This document shows, in pieces, positions 47,879 through 59,400 of a DNA stretch of 64,000 bases. A program made the translations under genes and the position numbers. Origin of the DNA: Sclerurus mexicanus (lineage: Eukaryota > Chordata > Aves > Passeriformes > Furnariidae). Where the stretch lies: the NCBI GenBank assembly GCA_013396755.1, contig VWZF01001852.1, positions 1 to 64,000 of the forward strand. The letters are read 5' to 3'. Each line of letters begins with the position of its first letter. Position 1 is the stretch's first letter. The notes under the pieces are model-generated. The model was not told the origin of the DNA and searched no databases. It saw nothing but the letters and a program-made list of their open reading frames with translations.

Positions 47879-50800
47879 CAGAGAAAGGGGGAGACAATGC
47901 ATACGTACGGATTCTGCTGAATGAGAACAATATTGGAATGGTAGTTACTTGACTTGCAAGTGTTTTAGCAAATGGGAATCACTCTCTGTTCGAATAAATT
48001 ATGTTCACTTGTCCACATGTCTTGATATCCTTGTTATGCTTTGTTAATAAGGAGACAAAACAAGGATCTACTCTGTTTAAATGATTCAGTTGTGCAAGTA
48101 GTTTGCACTAAAAAGGAGGGTGTCTGTAATGCATAACAATATGCATCAATTTATTGAGTGCTGCTGAGCGACAGTTCAAGGAACCTGGTGACTGTATTAT
48201 TAAAATTGCAAAGACAGATGGACTTCTGGTCTGTACCAGCAGTTTGGCATTTCAGTATACCAGCCCCTATGTTTTAACACCGTTAAGGTAGCTTTTACAA
48301 ACAAAAATGAACACATTTAAAATCTTTAACATGGTATTCTAAATATTTACTATGAACTTAAGAGTGTGTTAGTTACAGCTTTTCTATTTACAGTTATATG
48401 TGCTCAACAGACTACTACTGAAGAGCCAAGTCATTTTACAGTAGGATTAAAAACAGAATTGATCAAAATTATACTTATCTCCTGGATTTGACATACATTT
48501 TACAGAATTTATGCAGGCTTCCATTTTTGTTTTGTAAAGGTACATTCAGTTCACAGCCTGGTGACAGCTTTTAGTAGAACACCACGATCTATTTTCTTTT
48601 TCCTGCTCAGAAGCCATATTTGGAGTAAGAAAGGTTTGTGGGTAGAATAATATTCTTTATTAGCTCAGCCCATGCAGGTAGAAAAATAGTTTGTGTGGCA
48701 CAACTGTTGTTCAGGTGTGATGCAGGATCAGAAACAGTCAAAGCTCAGTACAAGCTGAGAGTTACTGCTCATGGACATTATTTGTAATGGATATGATAGT
48801 GAATTATTAGCAATTAATATTGGATCTTATTGCTAACTATTAGGTAATTTTTCTAGGTAGTTCAGTAGCATTAGAAGTATATTTAATAATACAAATTATT
48901 GCTGTGGAGATCATCCTCAAACAAGAAATACAAGAACCCACAAAAATGCTTTTGAAAAATCAGGACCTTGTTCCCTGTATCCCTGAGGACGTTTTGCCAT
49001 GTGATAATAGAAAAGAATTGTTAGTTCCGAAGTGTCTGTATGTTTTTGTTTCAAGAATCTCTTCTCTCAGTATTCCAGGAGGTGAAAAGAAATTCTGAAT
49101 AAATGTTGTCATAGAACTTGCTTAGGTAATTTCAAAAAAATCCCAGGGATCCTTCAATTCTTACATAATGCCTGCATACCTCTGGTAATCTGTCCTAAAG
49201 AACCGAGACCTTGAAGCTTACACCCTTAGCACTACTCACATCTTCCTTTCAGACTAAATGTGATTTCACTGTATTCAGATTCTGCTTTATGTGCTCTGTG
49301 AGCAGCAGGCCTGCAGTTCATGCTGTTTTTACTCATAAATCTTGGTAATTAACTTACTACTTGGATAAAGAACATAATCAAGATTATTAAAAACATATAA
49401 TTATATGGAATAAGATAACAGGTTTATTAACACAAAAGATGAGACTGTGAGAATTTATATATATGTTGTGGATGTATAAATATATTTTGGGGGGATCCCT
49501 GTTTCATTCATTTAGTTCTGAAGCTTCAGGTACAAATGAAGCTGATTAGTATGATTTTTAACAATTCCTTATCATGTTGCTTATTCTGATCCAAGTGGAG
49601 GCCCTGAATTAAATATAGCACTTTTTAGTTTTGCAGTTAAAACTGTATTTTCCAGGTGGGATAACTTTCCAAAATAACAAGCACACTACAGTTGCTGGTT
49701 TCAGCAAAGTTTGTTTTTGTCAGCTAAGCAGTGATAACCATTACCAAATAGCCTTTCATTTGCATATATTCAAAATAAAATATGTTAAATTGTTTTTAGG
49801 TGTGTTACTGCACTTATTTATACAGATTATGTGAATATATATTTTATATGTGTGTATCATAATGGCCTAAATAGGCAAGATTTTCTTTCTGCCATTGTGG
49901 AGAACCTAGAACCTTACCTTGACATTGTAGGTGGATTTCATTTTAGATGTAGGTTATTTAAGCTAAAACTTCAGCATTAAGTTTAAAAAAAGGTATCTTC
50001 TCTCCAGTAGATTTGACATAAAGAGAGGGATTTGGATTCATCTCTCCCCAAAAAAGTGTACATGTTTTTTGCTAGTGAAGACAAAAACCAGCTGGTTCCT
50101 AATACAGTGCTTAATATGTTTTAGAGGACTCTATTGATCACTAATGAACTGCAATCTACTTGGTACAAAAATATTTCAGTGATACTACAGAAGAAAAAAA
50201 AATAAGCTGTGTAAGTGTTAATAGCATTGAAACAATTCAGAGTACCCTTAAGACTGGACTGACCTCATTTAATTCCTAAGCCTTCTCCTTGTCCAGTAGA
50301 GCTTAAAAGAAGCATCAGAAGAAGGATCACAGCTTTTCTAAATTTAGCCATTGGAACCAGCTAACAGAGCATGACACCAGATAAATATTTATTAGGCAAA
50401 AGATCACTTGGAGTAAGCGAAACATTAGGAAAAAAGTTCCTTAGTGTTTTTTATTGTAGAAAGACAATGAATCCAAGAAAATACTTACTTGCCTCATTTT
50501 TAAAATTGTTTCCATTTTATTCATACTGAATGTTACACATCATGAATTTTAAATTACTCCTTGTCCCTGAATATATCCAGGTAACAGCAGTTTCCCTGGG
50601 CTGTAAGCAGAGCCCATGGTAAGTGCGTGTATGGATCTGCCTAGGGCAGCTTCTACGTGAACCACAGTAAAAAGAAAACTCATTTCTTGCCTGTTGATGT
50701 TTTCATGGTATTTGAAAGCACAAGTCAGGATAGCAAAGGAGTTTATGTTTGTGGGGTTTTTTTAAATTGGCATTAAGAAATACAGCTGTTCACTTTTCTC

Positions 50801-51047
50801 CCTATCCCATCTCTCAAACAACACTGAGAAAGCTCTCAGCTGGCTGGCAGCATTTTAAGCCAAAACATAGCCCAAATATATAGAGATCCAAGCACTTAAA
50901 AGCTTGGAACACTTAATACAGTACTTCTTGAGAAAATTTAAAATGGCTCATCTCAATATTGAGGATAAATCTTAACATGTACATAAATTAGGAGACTTTA
51001 TTTCTGAGGTAATAATTTTCAATAGTGTTCCAGGGAGAGTAGGGGTC

Positions 51048-51898
51048 TGAAGGGATGTGGAAGCTGAAACTGAGACACTGCAGAAAACTTAAACAGTTTT
51101 ATTACCAAAGGTGGCCAAGTAAACAGGAAAGAAACACAATAGAGAGAGAAAAGAGAAAATAAGCCTCCAGGTGCAAACACCCAAACTGCCCATGTGTCCC
51201 CCATGGATTTGTCTCACCGACCCCTGGAATGCCCAGGCTTCCCTAGCAGTGGCTGCCATTGTCAAGGGTCAGCTGGGTCACAGGTGACGGCAGGTGTCCC
51301 CGCCAAGGCAATGTTGTCCTGTCATGTGAAGCGAGCGAGCCCCAAAATATGAGCCATCTGCCTTTTATCAAATTGGCCAAATGACGTTTACCTGAGCGAT
51401 GTGGCCAGGGCTGCCCAAGCAAAGGTATTTGGCACTGCCCCTCATATTACATAACTGATACTTCTCTGTGCTTGCGTTGGTCTCTCCACACCTGCACAGT
51501 CCATTTCAGAGGGTCTTCCCTAATTGAGTCTGGGGGTTTACTTCATCCTACTCCTCCTCTCTTTCTCCTTCAAGTGCCCTTGGAGGGCCATCAGCCAATC
51601 ATGAGAGACCAATTAATTTTAGTTTACACAGAAATCTATCTCTCAGGGCTGGAGACTGTCTTTATCAGCCTCTTTTCCCATAACTTGGCAAGAGAAAACC
51701 CAGCTTCTCAGAGGTGGCTGGGCCAAACACAGACCAAAAATACCCCCATAGAATTCTACCCAAATACAAATATGGAAAGGAAAAATAAACCAAACCTTGT
51801 GGAGTATTGAGTCCAAAAGAAGCATTTAAGAGGCCTTTATGTAAATGTCTGTTTTCAAAGAACTGAAGGCTAGCCGAATTCGTAACAATCCTCCCCAG
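51048..51898 (-). mobile_element. Probable retroviral LTR, minus orientation
   Basis: About 850 bases of GC-rich DNA. On the minus strand there is an AATAAA signal (complement of 51098-51103) about 50 bases before a CA end, and a TATA-like GATAAAAGG (complement near 51361-51371) about 265 bases upstream of it. A TGGGGAGGATTGTTACG start lies at the far end. I could not match a target-site duplication, so the exact ends are uncertain. Confidence 0.5.
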
Positions 51899-53111
51899 CC
51901 ATTAAGTTTCACATGAAATCCTTAGCTCATGGAGTTTGTACAAATATATTTTACCTACTAAAAAATCAGATGCAGTCCCTGGGCCAGGAACTGGAAAGAC
52001 TTGGACAACCCCAATTCCGAGATTGCCACAGTGGGCAGTAGATGACAGGAGGGGAGAGATGCTCAGGCAAGTCTGTGGTTGATCTGACTTAAGTGAGTTT
52101 TGTTCATACAGGCTGAGTGAGTGAGTTTTGTTCATACTCATGGCACTGAAGCACATAAAGAAGGCTATTACAAAATACTCTTAAGAGTTTGGCTTACCCT
52201 GCTTATGTTCTCATCTCCAGCTCTTGACAAAGCAAATAAAAATCCATTGGCACTTTCTGGTCAATTGGCACAATTTCAACTGGGCCTGGCTTAGTGAGAT
52301 TGCACAGCCACAGAGGAGTATTTGCACACAGTCTTTTGGCCTGCAGTTTCTATTCAGTCGGAAGCCATCCTCAGGTGGTGCTGCAATACCTTGAATCACT
52401 GGTTTTGGAACAGGGTTGGAAAGAGCAGAGCAAAAACCGGATCTGGGATCCATCTCCCTGGCTACTGCAGATGGGACAGGACATGGTTTGCTTTTCTGAT
52501 CCCAACACTAGCAAGTAAAATGAGATGGTTAATGCTTATGTAGTAGTTGTCTTACATGTAACTCTGGGTAGCAATGGTTTCTCCTGCTTCTGGAGGTTTT
52601 AGGAAAATTCTGGTTGTTTAGCAGATCGTTGAAGCTGTAACAAATGGAGATAATAAAAGCTCTTGACGGGGATGCTAAACTAGTTTAGTGGTTTAGTGCT
52701 TTTTTTAGTCTCTCCAGTAGGACAAAACTGCAGTGCAGTGTCACATGCTTTGTCACAAAGACGTCACATTGCTCTGTGAAACTGAGATGTCATTTTTAGA
52801 AGCCAGTAAATACTTAAAGGGAGCTCTTCTAGTCTGTAGGTTTGTTTTGTAGTTTCAGTCCCCAAATACTCAAAATGATACCCATAAAACATGGGGTAGG
52901 TGCAGTAGAGATACTTGGGGTTCAACATGTCTTTTTTTTTTTCTAGGAAAGGAAGACAGCTGAGGTACTTCTGGTAATACATTGGCACAAATCAAGGACA
53001 GTCTTCTATATGTGTTGGCAGTGGGTGGAGCATCGGACTTACCAGTCCGAACTCCCTGCCTGATCCTGGCACCAGGAGCCATCCTCGCCTCTGCTGTGGA
53101 CACAGGAGGTC
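51899..53111. other. Intergenic DNA upstream of HSPA4L
   Basis: No gene recognised. Contains a 17-base direct repeat (GTGAGTTTTGTTCATAC) at 52093-52109 and 52121-52137. The region up to about 52500 may be part of, or next to, the LTR-like insertion. Confidence 0.5.
52093..52137. repeat. 17-base direct repeat with 28-base period
   Basis: GTGAGTTTTGTTCATAC at 52093-52109 and again at 52121-52137, exact. Confidence 0.8.
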
Positions 53112-53343
53112 TTGGTTCCGTTTTTAATGGCTAACTTGGCTTTCCGACAGAGGGCTAACCCTGCACCTTGGGGTTTTCCAGGCCACCCACCTGCTCCAGG
53201 AGCTGGGGGTCTGTGTCGCTCCGTGGTGACTCCCTTCCGGCACGGCTGCATTAATTACCCCAATCACCGCCCGGCATCAATTGTTGTAGATTGTTATAAT
53301 CTCATTAAATCAGACCATCTCGCGGCCACCGCCGACCCTCAGG

Positions 53344-53344
53344 N
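53344..53344. other. Assembly join: single N just upstream of HSPA4L exon 1
   Basis: Isolated N between GACCCTCAGG and CAGTCCTAGT. With the N at 54435 it brackets a 1090-base piece holding exon 1, the first duplicated copy of intron 1, and the displaced GC-rich block. Confidence 0.85.
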
Positions 53345-53391
53345 CAGTCCTAGTGGAGCCGCGGCGGGCGCGGGCAGCAGCGGGCGCAGCC

Positions 53392-53498
53392 ATGTCTGTG
53401 GTGGGCATCGACCTCGGCTTCCTGAACTGTTACATCGGCGTGGCGCGGAGCGGCGGCATCGAGACCATCGCCAACGAGTACAGCGACCGCTGCACCCC
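53392..53498 (+). CDS. HSPA4L: HSPA4L coding exon 1 (residues 1-35)
   Basis: Starts ATG in GCAGCCATGT and encodes MSVVGIDLGFLNCYIGVARS then GGIETIANEYSDRCT with a split Pro codon; donor CACCCC followed by GTGAGT. The open frames covering it in other phases are GC-rich shadows. Confidence 0.95.
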
Positions 53499-56400
53499 GT
53501 GAGTAGCGGCACCCCCGGGGCCCGGCGCTACCTCTCCGCCTGCCGGGTACCCCCGCCTGTCCCCTTGGGGCCGAGCCCACTCCGCGCCATCCCCGCGCGG
53601 TCCCACGGGACCAGCCCCCGCGGCAGCCGGGAGGGAAGATGCGGCTTCCCGGGAACAGGCGGTGCGTGTGCCGGGCCTGGAGGTTGCCCGGGAAACACTC
53701 GTGTGTCTGTGTGTCCCGACTCTGGGCTCTGCGTGTCCTTGAAATCCCGCGCTGTGCCGATGGAGGTGCCGCACGGGTCCAGAGGCACAGTGGGCATTTA
53801 TTTCTCTTCTTGTTACGCTTTGGTTTGGGATATCCAAAGATCTCGGTGGAGTGCGTGTGTTTCCCCAACTCTGGAACGGCTGCCAGGGCTGGAAGCGTTT
53901 TCATTAACAATTACATGATGGAGTGGTGGCGAGCCTGGGGAGGAGGAGGTTGATTCACCGGGGAAACAAGGAAGTGGCGCGATGAGTTCTCTCCTTAAAC
54001 CTGTTCCTACTTGCACCGCATCTGCTGGCCGTGAATACCGAGGTCTGGCGGGGAAGGGGGGGCAGTGGGCAGCGTCTGTGATGATGGGAGATGCAAGAGT
54101 AGGTGGAGATTTTGCTCCTGTGTTTCTATGGGATACGACTAGGATTTTCACAGCTCTATCTGTGCATAATTTTCATGGAGAATTCAGGAATTCGTATAAT
54201 ACTCATAAAAATTGGGGATTGGATGGTGCTTCCATTTATAAAAGGAACTTATAGCCGACAGAGAAAGCTGTTTCTGCTGTGGGAGGCTGTAGTAACTTCA
54301 GCATTGCTATCGTTCCAGATCTTTCTGGAAGGGCAGCGCGGCCCGAGCGCTGCCGGAAGGAGCCGAGGCGGCGGCGGGGCCGAGCGCGCTGCCCGCCCGC
54401 CGCGCGTGCGCACGGCGGGGCCGCTGGCGGTTGGNCTCTTCTTGTTACGCTTTGGTTTGGGATATCCAAAGATCTCGGTGGAGTGCGTGTGTTTCCCCAA
54501 CTCTGGAACGGCTGCCAGGGCTGGAAGCGTTTTCATTAACAATTACATGATGGAGTGGTGGCGAGCCTGGGGAGGAGGAGGTTGATTCACCGGGGAAACA
54601 AGGAAGTGGCGCGATGAGTTCTCTCCTTAAACCTGTTCCTACTTGCACCGCATCTGCTGGCCGTGAATACCGAGGTCTGGCGGGGAAGGGGGGGCAGTGG
54701 GCAGCGTCTGTGATGATGGGAGATGCAAGAGTAGGTGGAGATTTTGCTCCTGTGTTTCTATGGGATACGACTAGGATTTTCACAGCTCTATCTGTGCATA
54801 ATTTTCATGGAGAATTCAGGAATTCGTATAATACTCATAAAAATTGGGGATTGGATGGTGCTTCCATTTATAAAAGGAACTTATAGCCGACAGAGAAAGC
54901 TGTTTCTGCTGTGGGAGGCTGTAGTAACTTCAGCATTGCTATCCTTGGGAGGCTGTAGTAACTTCAGCATTGCTATCCTTTTGATCTCAGAGAAATGTAG
55001 GTGTTGGTTTGTGTTCTAAAATTGGTTTTTAGAAGTGCAAAGAAACTGAGCACCAAAATGTGTAGTTCTTGTTTTAACGGGAATACTGTTTAAAATTCGT
55101 TTTACTGTTGAGAAAAATATACCTGTCACATTAACTCTCAAGAAGTCATTATCCTTGTGCACCTTTTATGAGAAGTGAAATTCAGGGACTTCTCAAATTG
55201 AGTGCAAGGAATCCCATGAAGCTGTTGCCCAGAGAATCCTCAGGCCGCTGCAGTTTCCTTCCCCCTTATGATGAAGAGCACTTCCAATTCTTATTTAATC
55301 TTGGAGTGTGTCCTTTGCAGGAAGGCTTCCCTGCATTTAGTATTTTTCACATTAACGTCTGATTAACTACTTTTGAGATACTTGCAGTGATTCTGAAAGA
55401 GGTTCAGGTTAGCAATTGCAGCATCTGGAGTACACATACACTTAAAGACAGTAGCTGTCTCACTTAAAGTGACATTTTTCTTGTCCTTCTCTCTCAAAAT
55501 GTAGTAATACACCAGAATTTGAGGAACATCCTTTCTAATACTATTGTCTTTAGGCAAACCAAAGAAAGATCAATAGAAATATTAAAAGTTTATCACTATT
55601 ATGTAAGTTTACCATAGTACCTAAACCTTTACTTCAGACAGGATCTGAGTGATGTAGGCAGATCTAACTCTTGAATCATCAAAACTTTTCTTCTTATTGC
55701 ACACAGCAACACAGTAAATTAACTCCTTATTTAAGTTTTTATACAGGTACTTATATCATTGAGATACTTAAGGTAGCTAATAGTTAATGTGGATTGGAGA
55801 TGTCCCAAATACTTGTGACTTACTCCCAGAAATACAAAGTGTTAATGTTACTGCATCTGTGTAGCACTGTGTAAAAATACCTGGACAAGCCAGTAACCCC
55901 TTTCACGCGCAGTGTGCTCTTACTAAGCCATGTAGAGATCCTGGGCAAGGTTCATCAGTGCAGCCGGATTCCAGCTTTGGAGCTGGCTCAGATGCCTGTG
56001 CAGTGCTGCTGTGAGCAGCACCGTGTTAGTGTGAGGGTACTTCAGTGTACAGACAAAAGCAGTGTAGACTTAGGGAAGATCTGTATTAACACAGTTTAAC
56101 ACAGCTTTCTGAAGTCATAAATTTAGTGTCCCAGTTTGTTAAAACGTTTAGGTGGTCCTTTGTTAGTATTTACATGAAATGTACATCCTGTAATCTAATG
56201 CTTGGGATTGGTAGTGTTTGGTGAGATGTGTATCATCTTGGAAGCTTTAGCACAAATATTCTTAGGAAGAAAGGAAAAAGATTTTGCCACTAAGCCATCC
56301 ATTTCAGTAGAACTTGCACATTTTAAGGCTTTTGGCCCTTCATCTCTTTGGAAGTTAACTGACACTTGGCTTTTTCTGAACTGACAACTCCAGCTAGTCT

Positions 56401-59400
56401 GTTGTACATGTTTCCAGTGCTTCTGGCAAGTTAAACTTATGGCAAATGGCCCTTCAGGTGCTCTGCTTTACCACTGTGGTTTTGTGGAAAAACAGCCAAC
56501 TGTTGATAGCTCATAATTCTTCAGTAACTTTTTTCAGACCACGTGTGATTAATGTGATCACATACTGTAATTAAGATCACACAGCAGCATCTTCTTCAAA
56601 ACAATGCAGGGAGAGGATTGAAATGTCTTTCTGGTGAAGAGAGTTTTACGTTTAGTAAAGTTTGTGTATTGCTCTACAGCTCTCCTCAAAGCAAGCTGAG
56701 GGTAGCATTGGGGAAGAAATTCAGAATCCTTGTATCCGTTAGGGTGGATATTCTTCCTAGAGGGCTGTCTTGGATACTGCTTAAGTGTTGGAGCCAAAGA
56801 GAGCACTTTCATTTTTTCACATTGCTGCTTCCCAGCCAAGGGAGGAAGAAACCATCCCATCCGTCTGTGCTGGAAGTGAGTAATTGAAGTAAACCATGGC
56901 AGGAGTTGTGGTGGGTAAAGTAGCTTCTGACTTGATGCTTCATGCTCTGCCTGGGGTGTGTGCCAGTAATTCTGTCTGTCACCATAGTCAGATTCCTGCA
57001 TTGAAAAGGTGTGATACAATAGCATTAGTGTTTGTAAACCATTTGCTTACTTTGTAAAGTGCTGTTTGGTTTGACTTTCATTAATTATCACAAGGTATGA
57101 TTAGGAACTGTAGCATTGTGACGTTAAAAATGGTAAAAGCTGTTCGTGAAAGCTGAACTACATGTCTGAAAATGTAGGGCAATGCCTTGTCTGTTCGCAC
57201 CAGTGAAATCTGGTTTTGCATGTTCTGTGTGGTGTCACAGAGAAGATGTTGCTAGAGGATACTATCAAATTACAGTGCCCACGTTATAGTGATGATGGAG
57301 AGCAGGCAGGAAGCAATCTGCTATAGTGACCTTTATACATTCATTAAACAGTTATATTTGAACTGTATGAAATCTGGGTTGTATCTGTTGCTTACTCCTG
57401 AATAGTTTTAGCCAGATTCATTCCTTTTGGGGAAGAGTTCTGTTTCAGATCTGTAATGTGAAGGTATGGTTATAGTGACTTCCAGTAAAAAAACAACTGT
57501 TTCCAAAGGTCGTGGTGAGGGGGGCCAGATGGTGACTGGGACCTGGGGCAGCATGTGCTGAGCCACAGGGGTGTTCAGCGGTGACACAGGAAGCAGTGAG
57601 GGACTGTGAATTGCATTAGAGCTTCCAAAGCCCTGGGAGCTGTTCCCAGATGTCTCCCCTTTTGCCTGTATGCAGCACGTACCTGGTAGTATTCAGTTAC
57701 TGAAGTGCTCAACAGCTTGTGGGCTGTTCAGCTCCCCTGGGCTTAGCTGTTTGGGGTTTTTTTCCCAGTTGTTGTTCTAGGATTGTTGCTAAGGGCTCTT
57801 AATAGTGTGAATGTGGTTCTATGAGACTCAAGGGTTGAGTCAGGAAAACCTGACTGGTAAAGTTCAGGTTTTTAAATTAGATGTCACAGGTTTCTTTTTG
57901 CATTTACCTGTGACCTAAAAGTGAACATTCATGCCTTTCCTTCATGATAAGATCTGTAGAATATGTAAGCTTTTACAGAATTCCCTAAATGTAATTATGA
58001 TGACAACAATTGCAGTTGCTTGCAGTTTCTAAACTAATTTGCAAAGAATAACTAGAATTCCACCTCAGCTTCTGGTGCTTCATGCATGATGCTGTTAATT
58101 GCCATGTCCATGTTCTGCTACTTGAATTTTTGTGGATGTTTGAAAGTACCATGGAAATATTTTGTTTTCTTTTAAAGCTAATATTTTTTTCCTGTTTTTA
58201 CTTAGAGCATGTATATCTTTAGGATCAAAGACCCGGGCTATTGGGAATGCAGCAAAGAGCCAGGTAAATGGATCACTAACTTTATTATGACTTTCTGGAC
58301 TTATCTCCTGTTGAACTGTGGGAAGAAAAGTAATTAATAAAGTTGATAATTTTCTGTTTTGAAGTGAATTTTCTGTTGTAAGGGTACATTTCATAGTAAT
58401 AGTTACTGCTTCCATAATATATTCCATGTATTAAAATTGAAACAGTATTTCTGCATTGCTTTGTCATATAGGGTATTAAAAAAAAAAACCAGAAGAAACA
58501 GAAAACCTTGTTTGTTCCCCAGTAAAATAATATTACTTTCTTGCTTACTTGTGACAGCAAGAATAGAGGTCATGATTAAATCTCTGCTGGGATTGGGGTG
58601 GGTTACTGTGCTTATACTTTAGAAAAGCTGAAGTTGAACAGAGTTTGATAGAGATACTGGTTGCTTTGGAGCTTTGAATAGAAGTGAAATTTCTCTGATC
58701 CTCAGTAAATTCACTTGCAACCTAGGAAAACCTCCCTGTGGGAGAAAAACCAACCAAACATGTAAAAGATGTGCAATAGCCAGTATGAATCTACAAATTC
58801 AAAATAAGTCAGGTCTTGCTCTCTTTCTTGCATCCATGCACCATGTTAGCATGTTGAGGACTTCATTCCCCTTAGATTTGTGTAAGTTTGGAAACCTGCC
58901 TGGCAGGTATGAAGGTAGTAGAGCCCTCCTGATGTACCATGAGCAGGCAATAAATAGAGAGGCTGTATTTCTTTCAGTCTGAGCAACTTCACACTTTTTA
59001 TCTGAGCTCAGCCCCTGAACTTTGCTGCTGAGAAGGTGTGATTTGTCAGTATTCTTTCCAGCTGAGAAGCTTGCTGGTTAGACTAGTAAACTAGTTCGAC
59101 TTGGGCAAGATCACCCTGGAGTAGTTTCTTTTGATAGCTTAAATACTGCCTTGGTTGGGATTTGTTTGTTCTGGCCCTTTCTTTGCTTAAAAACCTGTCC
59201 TTAAAGTAGTTGGGTTAAAACACTGATGAGAGAATAGGTGTGGGGAGGCTTTAGTCCAGTTGGGATCTGAATTAGAGGAGAACGTCAAAGGAAGTGAGAT
59301 GTGTTTATTTAAGGTTAATGTAGGTAACAGCTGTTCCTGCAGACAGCCGTTGCAACAACATATGATCTCAAATATTGCATAGTGTATTAGAAAGTTCATC

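Larger units (their letters stand above)
42756..51040. other. INTU-HSPA4L intergenic region, gene-poor
   Basis: AT-rich DNA holding an unresolved base (43570), a 146-codon unrecognised open frame beginning at a TTG (43657-44097), and an LTR-like block (about 47205-47878). There are also TATATA-rich stretches near 49450-49500 and 49830-49860. In human this interval contains SLC25A31; none of its carrier-family motifs is visible in any frame. Confidence 0.6.
53112..53700 (+). promoter_or_regulatory. HSPA4L: HSPA4L CpG island around exon 1
   Basis: GC- and CpG-rich DNA surrounds the HSPA4L start codon, interrupted by an N at 53344 that lies 48 bases before the ATG. The sequence left of the N includes an AT-rich stretch near 53270-53310, so the true proximal promoter may be missing or misplaced (see 54312-54434). 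Confidence 0.6.
53499..58205 (+). other. HSPA4L: HSPA4L intron 1 as assembled (contains duplication)
   Basis: 4.7 kb as assembled. It includes the exact 508-base duplication, an N (54435), a displaced GC-rich block with a heat-shock element, and a 34-base tandem repeat. The rest (about 54990-58200) is AT-rich with only chance ORFs. The true intron is probably at least 632 bases shorter. Confidence 0.8.

Noticed and set aside
53020..53100. tRNA-like look of GGAGCATCGGACTTACCAGT
   Set aside because: No complete cloverleaf, B box or acceptor-stem pairing could be built around it.
53112..53918. 268-codon + strand open frame over the HSPA4L start
   Set aside because: It reads exon 1 of HSPA4L in the wrong frame and crosses an N; GC-rich DNA is stop-poor in all frames.
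54103..54585. 160-codon open frame across the N at 54435
   Set aside because: It spans an assembly join and joins two copies of the same duplicated intron DNA.
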